Assembly (NCBI GenBank): GCA_910587095.1
Contig: CAJUMJ010000043.1
Span: 6,052-70,051 of the forward strand
Direction: 5' to 3'
Length of the DNA: 64,000 bases
Origin: an uncultured Lachnospiraceae bacterium
Lineage (GTDB): Bacteria > Bacillota > Clostridia > Lachnospirales > Lachnospiraceae
Shown here: piece by piece, positions 58,207-64,000 of the stretch
Numbering within the stretch: the stretch's first letter is position 1
Layout: every line of letters starts with the position of its first letter
The notes under the pieces: model-generated
What the model was told of the DNA's origin: nothing
The model's input: the letters and a program-made list of their open reading frames with translations, nothing else
Database searches by the model: none
Translations under genes and position numbers: made by a program

Positions 58207-59064
58207 ATGATGAAAAAATACAGGCGGACTATCAGGGAATATTTTGTGATCACTTTGGCGGTGATGCTTATGGATATCGGCGTCTATGTATTTAAATTTC
58301 CGAACAATTTCTCCTTCGGCGGGGTATCGGGGCTGGCGGTGGTAGTGACGCATTTCCTCTCATTTTCTGCCTCTCAGATTAACCTGATTGTCAACATGAT
58401 TCTTCTGGTCTTCGGCTTTATCTTTTTGGGAAAAGGATTTGGGGCAAAGACAGCGTATGTGACGGTAGTGTCCTCTGTGCTGCTTAGCCTTATGGAAGTG
58501 CTGTTTCCCATGTACGGCCCTCTCACGGATGAGACTACGTTAGAGCTGCTATATGCGATAGCGTTGCCCGCAATTGCCTCCGCCATGCTTTTTTATGAGA
58601 ACGCCTCGAGCGGCGGAACGGATATTATCGCGATGATCGTGAAAAAGCATTCGACAATGGATATTTCGTCTGCTCTCATGGCGGTGGATGCCGCTATTGT
58701 GGTGGCGGCATGTTTTGTCTTTGACATCAGAACGGGGCTCTTTTCGGTCTGCGGCCTGATGCTCAAGTCTCTGGTGATTGACAAGGCGATTGAGCGCATG
58801 AAGCTGAATAAATATTTTACAATCATATGCAGCAAGCCGGAGCCGATCTGCGATTACATCATGAACGAGTTGAAGCGAAGCGCAACGGTATACAATGCGG
58901 AGGGAGCCTACACACATAAGGGCAAGGTGGTGATTCTCACCGTAATGGACCCGAAGCAGGCTGTTTTGCTGGAGCGGCACATCCAGGCGGTGGAGCCCGA
59001 CGCGTTTTTCATGGTGACAAAGAGCAGTGAAATTATGGGGAAGGGCTTTAAGAGGAGCATTTGA
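58207..59064 (+). CDS. YitT family membrane protein
   Basis: The 285-aa protein has five to six membrane helices in the N-terminal 200 residues with the family block NFSFGGVSGLAVVVTHFLSF and later ASSGGTDIIAMIVKKH. The soluble C-terminal DUF2179 domain follows (SATVYNAEGAYTHKGKVVIL). The function of YitT proteins is not established. AGGAGG lies 6 bases before ATG 58207. Its stop lies 3 bases before the MATE start, so the two are co-transcribed. Confidence 0.92.
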   Translation: MMKKYRRTIREYFVITLAVMLMDIGVYVFKFPNNFSFGGVSGLAVVVTHFLSFSASQINLIVNMILLVFGFIFLGKGFGAKTAYVTVVSSVLLSLMEVLFPMYGPLTDETTLELLYAIALPAIASAMLFYENASSGGTDIIAMIVKKHSTMDISSALMAVDAAIVVAACFVFDIRTGLFSVCGLMLKSLVIDKAIERMKLNKYFTIICSKPEPICDYIMNELKRSATVYNAEGAYTHKGKVVILTVMDPKQAVLLERHIQAVEPDAFFMVTKSSEIMGKGFKRSI

Positions 59065-59066
59065 TA

Positions 59067-60479
59067 ATGGCGGTACATGTAAAAAATATGACGACGGGGA
59101 AGCCGGCAAAGCTGATCCTGTCGTTTTCTCTATCCCTGGTGGCAGGAAATATTTTTCAGCAGTTATACACTGTGGTGGATACCATGGTGGTGGGAAAGTA
59201 TCTCGGTGTGAGCGCTCTGGCGGCGCTGGGAGCGTCGGACTGGCTCAACTGGCTGATGCTGGGTGTGATCCAGGGATTGACACAGGGCTTCGGAATCCGT
59301 ATGGCTCAGGAATTTGGGGCGGGCAGAACGGATGATTTAAAGAAAAGCGTGGGGAGCGCGGCGGTGCTTTCCATGCTTTCTGCCGTTGTGCTGGTGGCGG
59401 CGGGACAGCTTTTTGCGGGGCCGGTGCTGCGGCTTTTGCAGACGCCGTCGGAAATCATGGGCTACTCGCTTCTCTACCTGCGGATTATGTTTGCGGGTGT
59501 GCCGATTGTGATGCTCTACAATCTTCTCGCCTGCATTTTACGTTCCCTTGGGGACAGCAGAACGCCTCTTCATGCAATGATTGTCGCATCGGTTACGAAT
59601 ATTGTCCTGGATTATCTTTTTGTGTTCGGCCTCGAATGGGGGATTGCGGGAGCGGCTGCGGCTACGCTGATCGCGCAGGCGGTATCGGGCGCGTACTGTT
59701 TCTTCTATATTAATAGGATTGCCTTTCTGAAGCTTTCCCGGACGGATTTTCGGCTTCGAAAAGAGCTTTCGGCCAGGCTTTTTTTGCTGGGGCTTCCCAT
59801 GGCCTTTCAGAATGGGATCATTGCCGTGGGAGGGATGTTTGTGCAGTTTGTGGTGAACGGTTACGGTGTGATTTTTATTGCGGGATTTACAGCGACAAAC
59901 AAGCTTTACGGTCTTTTGGAGATTGCGGGCACTTCTTACGGATACGCGATGGTGACTTATGTTGGGCAGAACCTGGGTGCGGGAAAGCTTGACCGGGTGA
60001 AGAGTGGTATGCGGGCTGCGATCGGAATCGCCATGGCGACCTCCGTTTTCATTGCGGTATGTATGCTCGGGTGCGGGAAATATTTGCTCGGCCTTTTCAT
60101 TTCAGGGACGCCGGAGGTGGTGGAACAGACGATGCAGGTTGCCTATTTTTATCTTGCCGTTATGAGCGTCTGTCTGCCGGTTCTCTATGTCCTGCATGTG
60201 ACCCGTTCCGCTCTGCAGGGGATGGGAAACACGGTTCTTCCCATGCTGTCGGGGGTGGCCGAGTTTGTGATGCGGACTTTGGCAGTGATTTTTTTCCCGA
60301 TGCTCTTCGGGCAGGTCGGCATTTTCTTTGCGGAGATCGTCGCCTGGGCCGGCGCGGATGTGGTGCTGGTATCCAGCTATCTAAACGTGACGAGAAAGCT
60401 GACGGCGAAGGAGTTACATCCATCCGCCGTCCAGTGTGATGACTTGTCCGGTCAAATAGGAGGGGGCGTCCAGGAGTGA
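59067..60479 (+). CDS. MATE-family efflux transporter
   Basis: The 470-aa protein has 12 membrane helices in two similar halves. Family blocks are SLVAGNIFQQLYTVVDTMVV and GVSALAALGASDWLNWLMLG in the first, and TSYGYAMVTYVGQNLGAGKL in the second. MATE pumps export drugs or metabolites with Na+ or H+ as counter-ion. ATG 59067 follows GAGGAG and is preferred to the TTG at 59061. Its last 66 bases overlap the convergent SDR gene. Confidence 0.93.
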   Translation: MAVHVKNMTTGKPAKLILSFSLSLVAGNIFQQLYTVVDTMVVGKYLGVSALAALGASDWLNWLMLGVIQGLTQGFGIRMAQEFGAGRTDDLKKSVGSAAVLSMLSAVVLVAAGQLFAGPVLRLLQTPSEIMGYSLLYLRIMFAGVPIVMLYNLLACILRSLGDSRTPLHAMIVASVTNIVLDYLFVFGLEWGIAGAAAATLIAQAVSGAYCFFYINRIAFLKLSRTDFRLRKELSARLFLLGLPMAFQNGIIAVGGMFVQFVVNGYGVIFIAGFTATNKLYGLLEIAGTSYGYAMVTYVGQNLGAGKLDRVKSGMRAAIGIAMATSVFIAVCMLGCGKYLLGLFISGTPEVVEQTMQVAYFYLAVMSVCLPVLYVLHVTRSALQGMGNTVLPMLSGVAEFVMRTLAVIFFPMLFGQVGIFFAEIVAWAGADVVLVSSYLNVTRKLTAKELHPSAVQCDDLSGQIGGGVQE

Positions 60480-61175
60480 GAGTAGCATTTGGGCGACTTC
60501 ATCGGGACGGCCCATGCGGTCGGCCGGAATTTCCGCCTGAAGCTCTGCGAGCTCTTCAGCGGAGAAACAGCGGTTCATGTCAGTATCGATGACGCCGCAG
60601 GCGATGGCGTTGACTTGGATGTTGCTGGGAGCCAGTTCCTTTGCGAGCGCTTTCGTGAAGGCGTTCACACCGCCCTTGGAAGCAGAATACGCGACTTCCA
60701 TGGAGGCGCCGGCATTGCCCCATACAGAGGAGATATTGATGATTTTTCCCGCGTGACGTTTCAACATCATGGGGACGGCCAGGCGACAGGTATAGAACAG
60801 GGCGTTCAAATTGACATTCATGACAGTTTGCCATTCTTCCACGGACATTTCGTGGAGCAGGCCAATGTGGGAGACGCCGGCATTATTTACCAGAAGAGTC
60901 AAATCCTGGATTTGCGTAAATACCCGGTTTACTTCCCGAAAGTCTCCCATGTCGGCACAGATGGGGGTACATATAATAGGAAAGGTTTCTGACAGTTCGT
61001 GTGACAGTTCTGTCAGTTCTTTTTCCGAATTTCGGCAAGTGAGATACAGACGGTATCCTCTCCGGGCCAAAGCTTTAGCGACGGCAAGCCCAATGCCCCG
61101 GGAAGCGCCTGTGACGAGGGCGGTCCGCTGTGTGTCGACGGCGCCGGCGTCAGTGAAAGCAATCTGATTAGTCAT
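60414..61175 (-). CDS. Short-chain dehydrogenase/reductase, FabG-like
   Basis: The 253-aa Rossmann enzyme has the cofactor motif TALVTGASRGIGLAVAKAL near residue 18, NNAGVSHIGL, the catalytic Ser in ISSVWGNAGA, and the YSASKGGVNAF pair Tyr/Lys, ending TGQVITLDGGWM. This is the fingerprint of 3-oxoacyl-ACP reductase-like SDRs. No other fatty-acid gene is nearby, so the substrate may differ. ATG 61175 follows GGAGG; the longer frame is upstream leader. The 3' end overlaps the MATE gene by 66 bases. Confidence 0.9.
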   Translation of the reverse strand: MTNQIAFTDAGAVDTQRTALVTGASRGIGLAVAKALARRGYRLYLTCRNSEKELTELSHELSETFPIICTPICADMGDFREVNRVFTQIQDLTLLVNNAGVSHIGLLHEMSVEEWQTVMNVNLNALFYTCRLAVPMMLKRHAGKIINISSVWGNAGASMEVAYSASKGGVNAFTKALAKELAPSNIQVNAIACGVIDTDMNRCFSAEELAELQAEIPADRMGRPDEVAQMLLSLLDAPSYLTGQVITLDGGWM

Positions 61176-61239
61176 TTGAACCTCCATAGTTATAACGTGA
61201 TGCTTCTGTGAACATACTGTATACGAAACAGATACAGAG

Positions 61240-61268
61240 ATTATACTACAGACGGCTTGGAATGTCAT
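61240..61268 (-). promoter_or_regulatory. Predicted promoter of the SDR gene
   Basis: On the minus strand ATGACA (61268-61263), 17 bases, TATAAT (61245-61240). Confidence 0.55.
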
Positions 61269-61315
61269 CTTTTGGGCTTAAGAGAGGGCAGCAGGGCCAG
61301 GAAAGGGGGATGCTT

Positions 61316-62236
61316 ATGTATGATTTGATTATTGTCGGTGCGGGGCCGGCAGGGCTGTCGGCGGCGGTTTACGGCAGGCGCGCGGGATTTGAGCTGTTAG
61401 TGATGGAACAGTTTCCCATGGGAGGAGGACAGGTGGTCAATACCAGTGAAGTGGATAATTACCTGGGACTGCCCGGCGTTGGCGGATTTGAACTCGGGCA
61501 GAAATTCCGTTCCCACGCGCAGGAGCTCGGAGCCTCTTTCCAGAGGGGCAGAGTCGTTGCGGTTCGGGACGAGGGTGACAGAAAGATCGTGGAGACGGCG
61601 GAGGGAGCGCAGTATGAGGCTCGGGCGGTGATTCTGGCGGGCGGAGCGGAACATGCGAAGCTTGGCGTGCCGGGGGAGGATACTTACAGAGGACAGGGGG
61701 TATCTTATTGTGCCACCTGTGACGGCGCTTTCTTTAAAAAGAGGGACGTGGCCGTGGTGGGCGGCGGCGATGTGGCCGTGGAAGATGCCGTTTATCTTGC
61801 CAGATTTTGCAGGAAAGTATTTCTGATCCACAGACGGGACAGTCTGCGGGCGGCGAAAAGCTTACAGGAGAAATTATTCTCGTTCGATAATGTGGAAGTG
61901 ATATGGGACAGTGTCGTTGAGGAAATCCGCGGTACGGATGTGGTGGAGGGAATCAGTATTCGCCGGTTGAAAGAGGAGCGGGAGGAGGAGCTTTCCGTGG
62001 AAGGCGTCTTTATCGCAGTGGGAATGAGGCCCAATACGGAAGCATACAGAGAGCTTTTGGCCTGCGACGGGAACGGTTATCTCGTTGCGGGGGAGGATTG
62101 TAAAACAAGTATTCCGGGGATTTTTGCCGCGGGGGATATACGCACGAAAGAGCTCCGCCAGATTGTGACGGCGGTGTCCGACGGGGCCTGCGCGGTGGCC
62201 GCGGCGGAGAGGTATCTTGCGCAAATCTTACAATAG
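61316..62236 (+). CDS. trxB: Thioredoxin reductase-like flavoprotein
   Basis: The 306-aa enzyme has the FAD-binding start MYDLIIVGAGPAGLSAAVYG, the redox pair in SYCATCDGAFF, the NADPH-binding VAVVGGGDVAVEDAVYLARF and the second FAD block GIFAAGDIRTKELRQIVTAV. These define low-molecular-weight thioredoxin reductases. ATG 61316 is favoured because AAAGGGGG lies 7 bases upstream; ATG 61310 would be too close. No thioredoxin gene is adjacent. It is divergent from the SDR gene and ends in a terminator. Confidence 0.93.
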   Translation: MYDLIIVGAGPAGLSAAVYGRRAGFELLVMEQFPMGGGQVVNTSEVDNYLGLPGVGGFELGQKFRSHAQELGASFQRGRVVAVRDEGDRKIVETAEGAQYEARAVILAGGAEHAKLGVPGEDTYRGQGVSYCATCDGAFFKKRDVAVVGGGDVAVEDAVYLARFCRKVFLIHRRDSLRAAKSLQEKLFSFDNVEVIWDSVVEEIRGTDVVEGISIRRLKEEREEELSVEGVFIAVGMRPNTEAYRELLACDGNGYLVAGEDCKTSIPGIFAAGDIRTKELRQIVTAVSDGACAVAAAERYLAQILQ

Positions 62237-62271
62237 TTACAAAAGTGTTACAAATATTATTAGAAATTTTT

Positions 62272-62325
62272 GGCTGGTTTTGGAGCTGCTTTTATGGCTA
62301 AAAGTAGCGAAAAACCGGCCTTTTT
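62272..62325 (+). terminator. Terminator after trxB
   Basis: GGCTGGTTTT pairs with AAAACCGGCC around an inner GCTGCTTTT/AAAAGTAGC stem, followed by TTTTT (62321-62325). Confidence 0.85.
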
Positions 62326-62382
62326 GTGCAAAGGACACAATAACTTGCGATTAGGTTTGCGTTTTGATAGTAGATGATGTGG

Positions 62383-62411
62383 TTGACAAATCGTAAATGC
62401 AATGCTATATT
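62383..62411 (+). promoter_or_regulatory. Sigma-A promoter of the NlpC/P60 gene
   Basis: A perfect TTGACA (62383-62388) and TATATT (62406-62411) are 17 bases apart. Confidence 0.8.
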
Positions 62412-62466
62412 ATAGCCAGATGTAACAAATCTGTAACAAATGAGACATTTTAAAACGAGGTGTTTT

Positions 62467-63822
62467 ATGAAGAAAAACAGTCTTAAATGGACAGCATGTG
62501 CACTGGCAGTTGCGGTTGGTTTTACCGGTACCGGGATAGAAGTAAAAGCTACGGGAAATGTGGGAAGCGTCCTGCCGTCGGCGGGTATCGAGTTTTCCCT
62601 GCAGGATGAAGAAAAGACGACGTCGCTTTCAAGTCTTAAGGAGGAATCCGATAAGGAAGCGACCGAGATGGACGAAACGGAGGGCGGTCAGGAGAACGCA
62701 CAGGATGAAGCGCTTCAGGTGGCGGGTATTACTGTGGGAAGCGCCCAGCTTGGCGGGTTTTCCGATCTCGCGAGCACATCCGAAAAGATCAGCAAAGAGC
62801 GCGTGAGGGAAATTGTAGATACGGTAGTGTTCAGTGAGGGCTACACCAGAGACTTGAAGGAGGCGGCGGGCAGCGGCCTTTCCGAGGAGGAAGAGAGCTT
62901 TAAGAATCTGGTTATAGCGAAAGTGAACGATTACGTGAATGTGCGCAGCATTCCCAGTGAGGAAGGCGAGATTGTCGGTAAGCTTTACAACAAGTCCGTC
63001 GGCAGCTTTATCGAGGAGGAGGACGGCTGGTACAAGATCAGCTCCGGCTCCGTGGAAGGTTACGTTAAGGGCGAGTACTGTGTGACCGGCGATGCGGCCG
63101 TGGATTACGCGAAGGAAGTGGGGACGCGTATCGCAACGGTTACGACCACGACGCTTAAGGTGCGTGAGCAGCCAGGCCTGGAGGAGACGGTTCTCGGTCT
63201 GGTGCCGATCGAGGACGAACTGATTGTCACGGAAGAGATGGACGGCTGGGTTAAGGTAAATATCGAGGAAGGCGACGGCTATGTTTCTATGGACTATGTC
63301 ACGCTCTCCACGGAGTTTGTAAAGGCGGAGTCGATCGCCGAGGAGAAAGCGAGACTTGCCAAGGAGGAAGAGGCAAGGAAGGCGGCACAGGCAGCAGCCA
63401 GAAAGAAAACGGCGGAAAATAAAGCGGCAGGCAGCAAGAGTGAGTCGGGCGGTAAGACTTACGCGAATCCTACCGGCAGCTCGGGAGCCGATGTGGTGCA
63501 GTTTGCGAAACAGTTTGTCGGAAATCCTTATGTGTACGGCGGCACCAGCCTGACGAACGGCGCCGACTGTTCCGGGTTTGTCATGAGCGTATATAAGAAC
63601 TTCGGCGTGAATCTGCCTCATTCGTCGGCGGCGGACAGAAACGTAGGCGCGGCTGTAAACGGTCTTGAGAATGCGCAGCCAGGTGATATTATCTGCTACT
63701 CGGGTCATGTGGGAATCTACGCCGGCAACGGACAGATCGTGCATGCGTCGACCTCGCGTACAGGTATTATCGTATCCAGCGCGACTTATCGTTCCATTCT
63801 CTCAATTCGGAGAATCCTTTAA
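62467..63822 (+). CDS. Secreted NlpC/P60 endopeptidase with two SH3 domains
   Basis: The 451-aa protein has a signal peptide (SLKWTACALAVAVGFTGTGI), an acidic N-terminal region, two bacterial SH3 domains (YVNVRSIPSEEGEIVGKLYN near 158; TLKVREQPGLEETVLGLVPI near 230), a Lys/Ala-rich linker and a C-terminal NlpC/P60 domain. The catalytic Cys is in NGADCSGFVMSVYKNFGVNL (about residue 367), with His in SGHVGIYAGNG and in QIVHAST. It should cleave gamma-D-Glu-diamino acid bonds in peptidoglycan, in cell separation or turnover. GAGGTG precedes ATG 62467. Confidence 0.94.
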   Translation: MKKNSLKWTACALAVAVGFTGTGIEVKATGNVGSVLPSAGIEFSLQDEEKTTSLSSLKEESDKEATEMDETEGGQENAQDEALQVAGITVGSAQLGGFSDLASTSEKISKERVREIVDTVVFSEGYTRDLKEAAGSGLSEEEESFKNLVIAKVNDYVNVRSIPSEEGEIVGKLYNKSVGSFIEEEDGWYKISSGSVEGYVKGEYCVTGDAAVDYAKEVGTRIATVTTTTLKVREQPGLEETVLGLVPIEDELIVTEEMDGWVKVNIEEGDGYVSMDYVTLSTEFVKAESIAEEKARLAKEEEARKAAQAAARKKTAENKAAGSKSESGGKTYANPTGSSGADVVQFAKQFVGNPYVYGGTSLTNGADCSGFVMSVYKNFGVNLPHSSAADRNVGAAVNGLENAQPGDIICYSGHVGIYAGNGQIVHASTSRTGIIVSSATYRSILSIRRIL

Positions 63823-63870
63823 AACATAGTTAATTTGCGGGCGGTCCTTTACGGGCCGCCTCAGACTGTC

Positions 63871-63912
63871 AAAGAACCCCTGTTATGCAGCAGCACAGCA
63901 GAGGTTCTTTTT
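63871..63912 (+). terminator. Terminator after the NlpC/P60 gene
   Basis: AAAGAACC (63871-63878) pairs with GGTTCTTT (63903-63910), with an inner CTGT/ACAG stem and a T-run. A GC-rich hairpin GCGGTCC/GGGCCGC lies just before it. Confidence 0.75.
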
Positions 63913-64000
63913 TAAAGCAGCAATACTCATCGCGACAAAAAACTGTCGGTGAGCTGCCTTCCATTTCCACATCGCCAGTTTCTTCAGGTTCATGGCAGCA
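63893..64000 (-). CDS. C-terminal end of a transposase, cut by window
   Basis: The minus-strand frame reads AAMNLKKLAMWKWKAAHRQF and then FVAMSIAALKK to a TAA at 63895-63893. The NLKKLAxW ending is typical of IS1182-like and related DDE transposases. Only 35 residues are visible, so the family is tentative. Its last codons overlap the terminator of the convergent NlpC/P60 gene, which suggests that the element inserted right behind it. Confidence 0.5.

Overview
The window looks like a chromosomal segment of a motile, mid-GC member of the Firmicutes, class Clostridia, most likely family Lachnospiraceae. The basis is the gene order of the S10-spc-alpha ribosomal region, a zinc-ribbon S14, strong AGGAGG ribosome binding sites, sigma-A type promoters, EcfA1-EcfA2-EcfT followed by truA-rplM-rpsI, and a csrA-flagellin pair. 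The species cannot be named from sequence alone.

Layout. 1-3.7 kb: the end of a zeta-toxin-like ATPase and a type I restriction subunit HsdR. 3.7-10.1 kb: a chemoreceptor, a FapA-type protein with an N-terminal repeat, an HD-GYP response regulator and thiamine pyrophosphokinase. 10.3-17.9 kb: a large solute-binding lipoprotein and a complete nucleoside-type (BMP) ABC importer. 17.9-18.6 kb: fused relics of a histidine kinase and a LacI-type regulator. 18.8-26.9 kb: a coiled-coil protein behind a sigma-28-like promoter, TraX-like protein, rRNA-type methyltransferase, a MoxR/VWA pair, CstA and an unknown protein. 26.9-45.2 kb: the S10-spc-alpha region from rpsJ to rplQ, including secY, adk, map, infA and rpoA. 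45.2-49.5 kb: a recombinase, csrA, flagellin, a broken flagellin-like gene and an M15 peptidase, sitting between rplQ and ecfA1, which are usually neighbours. 49.7-54.4 kb: ecfA1-ecfA2-ecfT-truA-rplM-rpsI. 54.4-57.9 kb: AT-rich mobile-element debris (GNAT acetyltransferase, truncated IS256 transposase, XRE regulator) bounded by a 26-base direct repeat. 58-64 kb: tRNA-Ala, tRNA-Val, YitT protein, MATE pump, SDR, thioredoxin reductase, a secreted NlpC/P60 hydrolase, and the tail of a transposase.

The most striking signal is at 45286-46062. A FimB/FimE-sized tyrosine recombinase gene is enclosed by near-perfect 26-base inverted repeats, each itself a recombinase-type dyad. Just inside the left repeat is a sigma-28-like promoter that points away from csrA-fliC in this orientation. 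Inversion would place it about 100 bases upstream of csrA, so the segment reads as a self-contained flagellin phase switch, here in the OFF state. CsrA would add a second layer, because the flagellin Shine-Dalgarno closely matches a CsrA site.

The second striking signal is a family of long composite palindromes filling spacers of the ribosomal operons. Their inner arm is conserved while the outer stem changes in sequence from copy to copy but stays paired. Other spacers hold multi-armed palindromes, and adk and ecfT share a paralogous hairpin-rich leader.
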